Source: Shewanella pealeana ATCC 700345 (lineage in GTDB: Bacteria > Pseudomonadota > Gammaproteobacteria > Enterobacterales > Shewanellaceae). Taken from it: a stretch of DNA of 64,000 nucleotides. The stretch is taken from assembly GCF_000018285.1 (NCBI RefSeq), contig NC_009901.1, forward strand, positions 3,719,001 to 3,783,000. Reading direction: 5' to 3'. Of the stretch, positions 7,403 to 15,025 are shown one piece after another. The notes below the pieces were generated by a model. The model was not told the DNA's origin. It did not search any database and saw only the letters and a program-made list of their open reading frames with translations. The position numbers and the translations under genes were made by a program. Every line of letters starts with the position of its first letter. The first letter of the stretch is position 1.

Positions 7403-9679
7403 TTAAATCTTGGCAATCTTAACGCCGGTGGTATGCAGATTCATGCCTGTCACCGGAGAAGTCACGTGGGGAAGTAGGTTGCCACAATGCACGCCTTTAC
7501 CGGTGGCACGAGCAAGCTCCTTGTTCTTTGAGCCGCAGCCCATATAGGCAAATACGGTGTCAGGGCGAATACCTGGCGTCACGAGAGCATGTCCCTCTTC
7601 GCTGCCGGTATCGTTGTAAATCCTAATCTTGTCACCACTGGCGATCTTTAGTAAACCCGCGGTAATGGGATGGATCCAAACGGCATTGTCTGACATTAGA
7701 TTCGCAAGCATTGGTACGTTTTGAGTACCCGCGTTAGTGTGCACCGCGACTTTTCCTTGAATGAAAAACAGCTCATCGGCTTTTTTCATCGTCACTTCAC
7801 GGTAGCGAATAACGCCGCGGCCCGCCGCCATCTTCTCGACCTTGGCAGAGCTCAATTCAATTTTGCCTGTTGGTGTCTTAAAGCTTAACTGACTTGCATA
7901 AGTGCCATCTTCATCGACCGCTTTTGCATTAGGGTAGGTATTAACAAAGTCTCTCACCATGCCACGCTCACGTAGCATTAGCGGCTTACCAAAGCTGACG
8001 TAACCGTCATCTTTAATTTTTCTCAATAAGTCAAAGTCACGCTGTACTTGGAACAGCTGTAAGGTTTCCATGTTCTCCCAAGGGAAGAATTGACCTTGAC
8101 CAAGCCTGTCAGCAAGTTCTTTCCAGATTAACCAGCTCGGTTTAGTGTCACCAATCGTTTCTACGACACGTTGACGCACATAGTAAGCAGGGTGATTACC
8201 CGAGTTATCGGCAATCTCTTCATCACGCTCGAGGTAAGTAGACTCAGGTAGGAAGACATCGGCGTAAGCCGCGCTCTCACTGATGTAGATATCGCAAGCC
8301 ACTATAAAATCGAGCTTCTGCATCGTCTTAACGATGCGTGCTCTGTCAGTCATGGTCTGCATAGGGTTCGTACGGCTCATTACCCAAGCGCGTAGTTGGT
8401 ACGGCGTCGCTTCCAGCGTTGCATCAAGAATGGTTTGATAGATACCACCCGAAGACCAAGTTAGGGCATACTGCTCATCGACCATATCGATACGCTTAGC
8501 ATCAATTTTTGGCATGCCATCGACACCCGGTTTAGCTAAGGTTGGTGCGACCGCCTCACCGGCAAACTTGTTGTAACTCGCTGCCTTCTTACCAAAGTAC
8601 AAGCCACCTTTACGCTCAATATTACCAATCAATACGTTGGCTGCGTAAAGCGCACGGCGCATTTCAAACTCTTCAGGAGTAAACGATGAACGGTGACCAA
8701 AATCTACCATCGCATGTGGGGCAGCCGCTGCGTATTCATGAGTAATACGGCGAATGTCTTCGGCAGGCACATCACTAATAGACTCGGCCCACTCTGGCGT
8801 GTAAGCCTTCACTTCTTTGGCGAACTCATCAAAACCCGATACATACTGGGCAACGAAAGCTTTATCGTATAGGCCATCTTCAATCAAGACATGACAAATT
8901 GCCAATGCCACAGCAACGTCGGTGCCCGGTTTAATCGCGTACCACTCATCAGCCTTGTCCGCCACAATCGAGAAGCGTGGTTCAAATACCACCAGCTTAG
9001 CGCCTTTCTCCATTTGTGCATTCATCATGCCCCTTGTCTCAGACATGTTGATGCCTTCGTAGAGGTTATGACCGAAGTTAATGATGTACTTAGAATTGCT
9101 TAAATCACGCTTAATTTTACCGCCAAACATCGCCTTTGCCGCGATAACATAGCTGCCAGGGCAGGTCGATGCATGGGTAAAGGTATTTGGACTGCCAAAG
9201 GCTTTGGCTAAGTGGAAAAGATGCCCGGATAATGAGCCAGACTTAGATGAGAAAGCAACAGTCTCGGCGCCATGTTCGGCTTTGATCTTATTGAGGTTCT
9301 GCGCAATTAGCTCATAGGCTTCATCCCACTCAATCTCTTGCCAGTTACCTTCACCACGCTCACCAACACGCTTTAATGGTTTAACAATGCGCTGTTTATC
9401 ATAAAGCTGGCTATGCCCCGCACCACCGCGAGCACAAACTGCACCGCCAAAAGATTTGGCGTTTTTATTACCCAGAATCGATACGTTCTTGCCGTTAACG
9501 ACACGTGCCGATATCGGGCAGCGAGTTGAACACATCTCACAAATACTGGCTACAGACTCTGCACTACCTTGCAATTGTGAATCACCAAAGGCAGCTAAGG
9601 AGCCTGGCAGCGTCGCTAATGCGCAAGTCGCTGTACCCGCTCCGGCCCCTTTGATAAAGGTTCGCCGATCTAGTTTCAT
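7403..9679 (-). CDS. phsA: Thiosulfate/polysulfide reductase catalytic molybdopterin subunit
   Basis: A 758-residue molybdopterin oxidoreductase, the same length as I recall for Salmonella PhsA. It opens with a twin-arginine signal (DRRTFIKG, residues 4-11), so it should fold in the cytoplasm and be exported. Cysteines 47, 50, 54 and 82 fit the N-terminal [4Fe-4S] site, and Cys173 in STCPGSY fits the cysteine molybdenum ligand of the Psr/Phs branch. C-terminal residues 630-758 look like the molydopterin dinucleotide-binding domain. The predicted reaction is reduction of thiosulfate to sulfite plus sulfide, or of polysulfide to sulfide, using menaquinol. The sensor pair next door favours thiosulfate. 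No dedicated TorD-like chaperone is encoded nearby. The promoter region upstream carries a CRP box and two palindromes. Confidence 0.88.
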   Translation of the reverse strand: MKLDRRTFIKGAGAGTATCALATLPGSLAAFGDSQLQGSAESVASICEMCSTRCPISARVVNGKNVSILGNKNAKSFGGAVCARGGAGHSQLYDKQRIVKPLKRVGERGEGNWQEIEWDEAYELIAQNLNKIKAEHGAETVAFSSKSGSLSGHLFHLAKAFGSPNTFTHASTCPGSYVIAAKAMFGGKIKRDLSNSKYIINFGHNLYEGINMSETRGMMNAQMEKGAKLVVFEPRFSIVADKADEWYAIKPGTDVAVALAICHVLIEDGLYDKAFVAQYVSGFDEFAKEVKAYTPEWAESISDVPAEDIRRITHEYAAAAPHAMVDFGHRSSFTPEEFEMRRALYAANVLIGNIERKGGLYFGKKAASYNKFAGEAVAPTLAKPGVDGMPKIDAKRIDMVDEQYALTWSSGGIYQTILDATLEATPYQLRAWVMSRTNPMQTMTDRARIVKTMQKLDFIVACDIYISESAAYADVFLPESTYLERDEEIADNSGNHPAYYVRQRVVETIGDTKPSWLIWKELADRLGQGQFFPWENMETLQLFQVQRDFDLLRKIKDDGYVSFGKPLMLRERGMVRDFVNTYPNAKAVDEDGTYASQLSFKTPTGKIELSSAKVEKMAAGRGVIRYREVTMKKADELFFIQGKVAVHTNAGTQNVPMLANLMSDNAVWIHPITAGLLKIASGDKIRIYNDTGSEEGHALVTPGIRPDTVFAYMGCGSKNKELARATGKGVHCGNLLPHVTSPVTGMNLHTTGVKIAKI

Positions 9680-9804
9680 GATAAATCTCCCAATGACAGT
9701 TGTCCTTAGGAGCGCTTTAGATAAAGCCCAAGTTAACTGCTTAGCACAATCAACTTCTTCCTAAGGTTTTCATCATTGTTATTGAGAGAAGAAAAATTGA
9801 ATAT

Positions 9805-9818
9805 TGTGGTAAACCACA
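9805..9818. promoter_or_regulatory. Proximal 14-bp palindromic operator candidate
   Basis: The perfect inverted repeat TGTGGT-AA-ACCACA lies 126 bp upstream of the phsA ATG. It sits inside an 18-bp segment (9803-9820) repeated exactly at 9897-9914. The best candidate binding protein is the adjacent LuxR-type response regulator, which is an inference from position and symmetry. Confidence 0.7.
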
Positions 9819-9842
9819 TACAGGATGAGTGATGACAGCGTT

Positions 9843-9858
9843 TGTGAGGCAATTCACA
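9843..9858. promoter_or_regulatory. CRP binding site, exact consensus
   Basis: TGTGA-GGCAAT-TCACA matches the CRP consensus (TGTGA, six bases, TCACA) at all ten defined positions. In Shewanella, CRP is the main activator of anaerobic respiratory genes, which fits a reductase promoter. The site lies between the two palindromes, about 165 bp upstream of phsA. Confidence 0.85.
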
Positions 9859-9898
9859 GTTCAAATTTGCACCAACACAGCCAAATGAAAGTGTAAAT

Positions 9899-9912
9899 TG
9901 TGGTAAACCACA
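9899..9912. promoter_or_regulatory. Distal 14-bp palindromic operator candidate
   Basis: A second exact copy of TGTGGT-AA-ACCACA, 94 bp from the first. That is very close to nine helical turns, so both sites face the same side of the DNA. The CRP box lies between them. It is a candidate binding site for the neighbouring response regulator. Confidence 0.7.
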
Positions 9913-9954
9913 TAAAGAAAAAAAATTGAAAATTTTGCTAGTTACTGCATATTT

Positions 9955-9989
9955 TCGATACAAAATGTGCGGCTTAATAGCCGCACATT
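9955..9989 (-). terminator. Terminator after the sensor kinase gene
   Basis: A perfect 10-bp stem, AATGTGCGGC (9964-9973) with GCCGCACATT (9980-9989), and a six-base loop. On the minus strand it runs into ATTTTG. It lies 34 bp past the kinase stop and insulates the kinase from the phsA promoter. Confidence 0.7.
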
Positions 9990-10022
9990 AGTGTACTTAA
10001 AATACGATGAACACTGTTTAAA

Positions 10023-11807
10023 CTAAACTTCAATGGGTGCTTCGCTACCACGCTTCTTCAAGTAAACCTTTGCCACGCAGCCTAAAGCATCATCCTCCCT
10101 ATTACTCAGTAAAAAGTGTCCATTATGGTCGTTAACCACCTCTCTACAGATGGCAAGCCCAAGGCCTAAACCATCAAGCTTTGTGGTGTAGAAGGTTGCC
10201 ATAACCGTGTCTGAGTCCAATGCTAAGCCGGGACCATTATCGGTAATACGCACATTCACTTGATACTCTTTAAAATCCAGCTCAATATTAATTTTACCAA
10301 CACGGGCATTCTCACTGTCAGCAATCGCATCTAAGCTATTTTTAATAAGATTTATCAGCACCTGCAATAAGCCGACCCTGTCGGCGGTAATAAAGAATGG
10401 TTCGCCCTTAATCTGAGTATTAATCTGTATTTCGCGCCTTGCAAGCTCAAGCCTTAATAGTGAAATGCTCTCCTCGACTAAGGTAAGAATATTCACATCG
10501 ACCATTACCGCCTCTCGGCGCTTTAGCAAGCCGCGAATTCGATGTACTACCTCACCCGCACGAGTCGATTGTTTATGAATTTTTTCTAGTAGTGCGATAC
10601 AAGACTCAACATCGGCTTGCTGCTGGCCTTGTAAGCGCATGATGCCACCTTCGCTATAACTGGTAATCGCCGCGATAGGTTGGTTTATCTCATGGGCCAA
10701 GCCTGCACCAATCTCACCAATAATAGAAGCACTCTGTAAGCGCTCAAGCGCGACCGCTTGCTGCTTTAATTGCCGCTCGGACTCAATCAAGGAGCTGCTC
10801 TTTTGATGAAATCTGTATTCAATCCACAAGTGATACAAGGTCGCAATAATAAACACTAAAACAGATAAAATGCCCCAATGACGATTATCCTTAAGCCATT
10901 GCTCAACCGAATCCCAGCGGCTGTTATCTGGAGACTGAACATGCAGCTCTTTAAATAGTTTAATTACCGCTAATTGACTAATAGGCGATGTCCAGCCCTT
11001 TAACTGGGCTTGAATGGCTGCCGGGTTATCGGCGCTCAAATCAAGCAAAGCCTGGGTGATCGCTTTACTAAGCTCAGTGCTGACGCTCTCAGTCGCGGCA
11101 AATGACCAGTTGGGATACAAGGTGGTACTGCACTGGCACTCTACTCCTTCGGGGCGGCTCGGATTGAGCACTCGATACTCCCCGCGCTGAATTAATCCAC
11201 GCGCCACCATGTCTTCTAGAGTGCACAAAGGGGTAATGGCCGCATCCACATTGCCGTCTCGCACTTGGTAAAGCAAAGGGTCAAGGGGAAAGCCTAGGAA
11301 CTTGGTCTGGCCAAAGTAGGTTTCAGGATCCATGCCTAAGCTGTGCATCAAACCCACTGTTGCTTGGTATCCACCTAGCGCATGAGGATCACTCGCCGCA
11401 ACAATTTTTCCCTTTAAATCATACAGAGTACGATACTCACTATCGGCCTTAACAATGATCGCCGAGCCAATGGCCGAGGTCGTGCCCCTGTGGCGCATGG
11501 AACGCATGGTTGCAAGCCAAGACAGGGGATATTGATTAGAGAGGTATAGGTATTGTCCAGGGTTGGTGATGATGAACTGAATTTGCCCCAACTCCATGGC
11601 TAAATTTAGCGCCTCAAAGTTTCCCGGGTACACATGAAACTCGGCATCAGGCACCTGCTCATTGAGATACTGCATCATAGGTGTCCAACGCTCTACTGCT
11701 TGCTGATGCCCCCAGTTTGCTAGTACGCCCACATAGAACTGTTGCGGCTTAGCCCAAGCCACCGATGAAAACAAAAGCACACAAATACAAAGCAACAACC
11801 GAGACAA
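10023..11807 (-). CDS. thsS: Sensor histidine kinase with PhnD-like periplasmic domain (ThsS/TtrS type)
   Basis: A 594-residue membrane kinase. Residues 1-19 form a signal peptide, ~20-305 a periplasmic phosphonate-binding-like (PhnD) domain, 311-329 a membrane helix, followed by a HisKA segment with phospho-acceptor His372 (AHEINQP) and an ATPase domain with NLIKNSLDAI, ITDNGPGL and GLGLGLAI. This is the TtrS/ThsS layout, in which the periplasmic domain senses tetrathionate or thiosulfate. Its position beside phsA and away from any ttr genes makes thiosulfate the likelier signal. It starts at TTG (11805-11807) with AAGGA eight bases upstream. No ATG gives an intact signal peptide. It is divergent from its regulator. 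Confidence 0.82.
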   Translation of the reverse strand: MSRLLLCICVLLFSSVAWAKPQQFYVGVLANWGHQQAVERWTPMMQYLNEQVPDAEFHVYPGNFEALNLAMELGQIQFIITNPGQYLYLSNQYPLSWLATMRSMRHRGTTSAIGSAIIVKADSEYRTLYDLKGKIVAASDPHALGGYQATVGLMHSLGMDPETYFGQTKFLGFPLDPLLYQVRDGNVDAAITPLCTLEDMVARGLIQRGEYRVLNPSRPEGVECQCSTTLYPNWSFAATESVSTELSKAITQALLDLSADNPAAIQAQLKGWTSPISQLAVIKLFKELHVQSPDNSRWDSVEQWLKDNRHWGILSVLVFIIATLYHLWIEYRFHQKSSSLIESERQLKQQAVALERLQSASIIGEIGAGLAHEINQPIAAITSYSEGGIMRLQGQQQADVESCIALLEKIHKQSTRAGEVVHRIRGLLKRREAVMVDVNILTLVEESISLLRLELARREIQINTQIKGEPFFITADRVGLLQVLINLIKNSLDAIADSENARVGKINIELDFKEYQVNVRITDNGPGLALDSDTVMATFYTTKLDGLGLGLAICREVVNDHNGHFLLSNREDDALGCVAKVYLKKRGSEAPIEV

Positions 11808-12039
11808 TTAAATTTCCTTAGAATCAACGTCATTCACTATTTACAAATAAAGCCGTAACGAGGGAACACTCAGGTATTGTGCACTCACTCAATGTAAAAT
11901 AGGACTTATTTAGCAATAGCTTACGCTAGGCCTGTATTTTTAGAGCGTGATGCAATTCATGCTTTATAGATTATTGTTGGATTAAAGCGACAAACTGGGA
12001 TATCTATCATTTAAATACCTGCAAAGATAAGGGTTCGGT
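11808..12039. promoter_or_regulatory. Divergent promoter region of the two-component pair
   Basis: A 232-bp gap between the two divergent regulatory genes, which must hold both promoters. Neither copy of the TGTGGT palindrome seen at phsA occurs here, so autoregulation through that motif is not evident. An imperfect CRP-like sequence (CGTGA, six bases, TCATG) lies at 11946-11961 but matches only seven of ten positions. Confidence 0.5.
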
Positions 12040-12651
12040 GTGCAACAACAGCTCAATGGTCCAGTCTATCTCGTCGATGATGACGAAGCGATTATCGACT
12101 CAATCAGTTTTCTAATGGAAGGTTTTGGCTATCAACTCCGCAGCTTTAACAGTGGCGATCGTTTCTTGAAAGAGGTCGACTTAACCCTAGCTGGATGCGT
12201 AATTTTAGATGCACGAATGCCGGGGCTGACTGGTCCTCAGGTGCAGCAGCTGCTAAGCGATGCTAACAGCCCATTGGCGGTGATTTTCTTAACTGGCCAT
12301 GGCGATGTACCTATGGCTGTGGATGCTTTTAAGAATGGCGCTTTTGACTTCTTCCAAAAGCCCGTTCAGGGGAGCATACTGGCACAAGCTATTGCTAAAG
12401 GGCTAACCAACAGTCTTGAACAGCACCTGAAACTCACAGACCAAGCCTTAATCGATACCTTGTCGGAGCGGGAAGCCCAGATTTTCCAATTAGTCATTGC
12501 TGGCAATACCAATAAGCAGATGGCAAATGAGCTTTGTGTTGCGATTCGTACTATCGAAGTTCATCGCTCAAAACTGATGACTAAGCTCGGAGTGAGCAAC
12601 CTGGCTGAGTTAGTCAAACTCGCGCCATTGTTAGCAGAGAAGAACGGATAA
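12040..12651 (+). CDS. thsR: Response regulator, LuxR/FixJ type (ThsR/TtrR type)
   Basis: A 203-residue regulator with a receiver domain at ~8-120 (acidic pocket DDDE at 13-16, phospho-acceptor Asp57, Thr85, Lys107) and a C-terminal LuxR-type helix-turn-helix at ~138-195 (SEREAQIFQLVIAGNTNKQMA, RTIEVHRSKLM). Start is GTG at 12040 behind AAGGG. As partner of the divergent kinase it should activate phsA-psrB-psrC when thiosulfate is present. FixJ-type regulators bind dyad sites as dimers, which suits the two palindromes at the phsA promoter. TtrR is the alternative name if the inducer is tetrathionate, but no tetrathionate reductase is in the window. Confidence 0.82.
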   Translation: MQQQLNGPVYLVDDDEAIIDSISFLMEGFGYQLRSFNSGDRFLKEVDLTLAGCVILDARMPGLTGPQVQQLLSDANSPLAVIFLTGHGDVPMAVDAFKNGAFDFFQKPVQGSILAQAIAKGLTNSLEQHLKLTDQALIDTLSEREAQIFQLVIAGNTNKQMANELCVAIRTIEVHRSKLMTKLGVSNLAELVKLAPLLAEKNG

Positions 12652-12721
12652 ATATTCAGTAGGCTATTCGCTTTAAGATTACGAGTCTTAAAATTACTAG
12701 ACTTAACACCACGAGTAGCCA

Positions 12722-13630
12722 TTAACCGTTAAAACTATGATACCAGTCTCTAACGCGAGGGAAGTGATCATTCACGGCATCTTTATGGGTTAGCATTCCC
12801 CCGTGATCATAATCATGTCTGAAACCCTGCTTTTTTGACAGCAAGGTATAATCAACCTGCTTTATTTGGCACTCTCGTATCATCCGCTGCACATCGCTTG
12901 GGTTACCCAATACCGTATCGCCTTTGGCCGCGATAAACCAAGATTTCGGCCACTGAGCAACACTCGCTGCCCGTTGATAATCGAAGCCATCATCACTGTC
13001 TACCCAGTCGCCACGCACCCAGTCGATACTCTGGCGTAACGAGGCTCGGGACTCATTATCCATGCCTATTCTCAATTTATCGGCAGGCAAGTAGCCGCTG
13101 CGCCAGGCGATAAGCGGGGCAATCTTGTTCCAAACGAGATCGACACTGAACCACTTTTTAACCGATTTTACCTCGATACGGCGTTTACTACCAAAGGTCA
13201 CTAAAGAGGCGACCGACTGCTGCAGGTTTTCATAACGGGCAATCGCACTGGCCATCAAGACTCCTCCCCAGGAGTGAGCACACCAATGTACTCTTTTAGC
13301 CTTAGGGTGCAGCGATAGAATGTACTGCTGAACTAGAGGGAGTTGCTCCCTAATAACCTCCCCCTGCCCAGTCTTAAAACCACGAGCGAGTTTAGGCTCA
13401 CTCAAGCCTCGTCCAAGGGTATCTAACACGTAAACCACCACGCCAGAGTCAGCTAAATAACAACCTAGCCCCTTACCTGAATCACTATAGAACACACGGC
13501 CGTTTGACATGGCGCCATGCAACATGAGCACCGGAGGTTTACTCATATCGGCTTGAACAGGAATAATCTGCCTTAAGTGCAGGTGACCGTGATTATAGGG
13601 AATGTACAGAGATTTTTGCTGAATATTCAA
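12722..13630 (-). CDS. Alpha/beta-fold hydrolase
   Basis: A 302-residue cytoplasmic alpha/beta hydrolase. It has the oxyanion-side LHGAM motif (residues 38-42), YVLDTLGRGLS after strand 4, and the nucleophile elbow with Ser120 in CAHSWGG, where the usual first Gly is Ala. An acid in AKGDTVLG and a late His complete a plausible triad. Substrate cannot be told from sequence; the general class includes esterases, lipases and haloperoxidase-like enzymes. It is a single gene converging on the response regulator. Confidence 0.75.
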   Translation of the reverse strand: MNIQQKSLYIPYNHGHLHLRQIIPVQADMSKPPVLMLHGAMSNGRVFYSDSGKGLGCYLADSGVVVYVLDTLGRGLSEPKLARGFKTGQGEVIREQLPLVQQYILSLHPKAKRVHWCAHSWGGVLMASAIARYENLQQSVASLVTFGSKRRIEVKSVKKWFSVDLVWNKIAPLIAWRSGYLPADKLRIGMDNESRASLRQSIDWVRGDWVDSDDGFDYQRAASVAQWPKSWFIAAKGDTVLGNPSDVQRMIRECQIKQVDYTLLSKKQGFRHDYDHGGMLTHKDAVNDHFPRVRDWYHSFNG

Positions 13631-13939
13631 TGGTTAAGACTCTTATTTTTTTAAACTAAGCTACTGAAATACTAGTCTAAAAACAAGAGTAAAGACTCTA
13701 AGTTAGTGCTTGAAACCGTCGCTAATACTAGCTTTTAAACATGTATGGTTGAAATCAATCAAAAGGATCAAGATGATAACCAGCACTTTTAAACAGAAAA
13801 AGCTCATAACAAATTGCCATGAGCTTTTCGATTTATGTACAAAACAGGTCAGAGTAACCTAAGGAGGAATACTTATTCTCTATAGCCTAGCCTGTAAATC
13901 CTATATGTAGAACCTATATATAGAACCTATATTTTGAGC
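13631..13939. other. Spacer between serB and the hydrolase gene
   Basis: A 309-bp gap holding the serB terminator (13798-13828), a short imperfect 13-bp tandem duplication (TATATGTAGAACC then TATATATAGAACC, about 13903-13928) and the presumed hydrolase promoter. Nothing else was recognised. Confidence 0.45.
13792..13828 (-). terminator. Intrinsic terminator downstream of serB
   Basis: The stem AAAAGCTCAT (13798-13807) with ATGAGCTTTT (13819-13828) is followed on the minus strand by further T residues (TCTGTTT). It is 112 bp past the serB stop. Confidence 0.7.
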
Positions 13940-14947
13940 CTAAGTGCGTTGAAACAAGTAAGGTAAGGCTTTAAGGTTAAGTCGATTAATACTAACATCA
14001 GCAGCTTGAGCCAATTTAGGTTTAGCATGATAAGCAATACCAAAGTCGGCAGTGTTAATCATCGGGATATCATTCGCGCCATCGCCTATCGCTACTCTTT
14101 GCCCTGCCGCTATCTGCCACTGCTTGGCGCACTTAAGCACGGTATCAGCCTTGTATTGCGCATCAACCACTTGACCAGACACAGTGCCAAGTAGTTTGCC
14201 GCTCTCGATATCTAGCTTATTCGCAAAAGCGGCATCTAGCGCCAATAACTGTTTAAGGTGGTTTACAAAGGGGGTAAATCCGCCTGAAGCAACCACTGTG
14301 CGCCAGCCATGACTCTGCAGCTCTGCAATCATCTCCTTAAGACCCGGCATGAGTGGCAGCTTGGCACATAGGGTATCGATAATTTCGGCATCGGCGCCTT
14401 TAAGCTTGGCGACCCGCGCCCTAAGACTCTGTTCAAAGTCGAGTTCGCCTTGCATGGCGAGTTCTGTCACTTCCGCAACCGCAGGCCCTACTCCAGCCAT
14501 TTCGGCTAATTCATCGATACACTCGATTTCAATTGCGGTTGAGTCCATGTCCATCACCAACAGCCCCGCTTGACTTAACTGTGGTGCATCGACGGTTAAC
14601 TCAAACAATTCTAGGGACACCGTCTCACTAATTGCGGCTATTTGTACGCTGGTCAAAGGTATTGAGGTGCAAACTTCGATACAGGTTAAACCGCAGTCAC
14701 GCACGATCAATGCCAAACTTAGGTTGCCATCGAGGGATGCAAGCCAGACATTTAAGCTAGTATGAGTCACCTGCAATAAGTCTTCGCTAAGACTATCTAA
14801 CTCAGCGAATAAAATTCTATAACGAGAAAAACCTTTAGGATAATCAGCTTCAAGATGGCGTGAATAGATTTGTTCACCAGCAGTAAAAGACATGCTACCT
14901 TCGGTACTTAACCAAGCAAAAACAGTCGATTGACTCAAACTTTCCAT
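13940..14947 (-). CDS. serB: Phosphoserine phosphatase
   Basis: A 335-residue HAD-superfamily phosphatase that makes serine from phosphoserine, the last step of serine synthesis. The catalytic DMDST motif has Asp133 (nucleophile) and Asp135 (acid), the second motif is VVASGGFTPF, and the metal-binding GDGANDIPMI is near the end. The N-terminal ~125 residues form the ACT-like extension usual for gammaproteobacterial SerB. It is divergent from the YtjB-like gene across 78 bp, the same arrangement as serB and ytjB (smp) in E. coli. Confidence 0.95.
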   Translation of the reverse strand: MESLSQSTVFAWLSTEGSMSFTAGEQIYSRHLEADYPKGFSRYRILFAELDSLSEDLLQVTHTSLNVWLASLDGNLSLALIVRDCGLTCIEVCTSIPLTSVQIAAISETVSLELFELTVDAPQLSQAGLLVMDMDSTAIEIECIDELAEMAGVGPAVAEVTELAMQGELDFEQSLRARVAKLKGADAEIIDTLCAKLPLMPGLKEMIAELQSHGWRTVVASGGFTPFVNHLKQLLALDAAFANKLDIESGKLLGTVSGQVVDAQYKADTVLKCAKQWQIAAGQRVAIGDGANDIPMINTADFGIAYHAKPKLAQAADVSINRLNLKALPYLFQRT

Positions 14948-15025
14948 TAGTTATGGCTCTCCAACTACCGAGCACAGACATAATCAATTATGATTAGGTG
15001 AGTACACAATAAATTAAGGGTTTCA

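Larger units (their letters stand above)
9680..10022 (-). promoter_or_regulatory. phsA promoter region (343 bp)
   Basis: This is the whole gap between the sensor-kinase stop and the phsA start. It holds, in phsA orientation, the kinase terminator, a distal palindrome, a perfect CRP box, a proximal palindrome, then about 125 bp of leader to the phsA ATG. From memory, a promoter fragment of almost exactly this length (called PphsA342) was used to characterise the S. halifaxensis ThsSR thiosulfate sensor. That match is recollection, not a search. I could not fix a -10 box. Confidence 0.75.

Noticed and set aside
9733..9963. 76-codon frame in the phsA upstream region
   Set aside because: It covers the CRP box and both palindromes and encodes an unremarkable sequence; regulatory DNA explains the region better.
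11946..11961. Possible CRP site between the two-component genes
   Set aside because: Only seven of ten consensus positions match, which is expected by chance in AT-rich intergenic DNA.
12672..12692. Hairpin TTTAAGA/TCTTAAA after the response regulator gene
   Set aside because: A short AT-only-rich stem without a T run; too weak to call a terminator.
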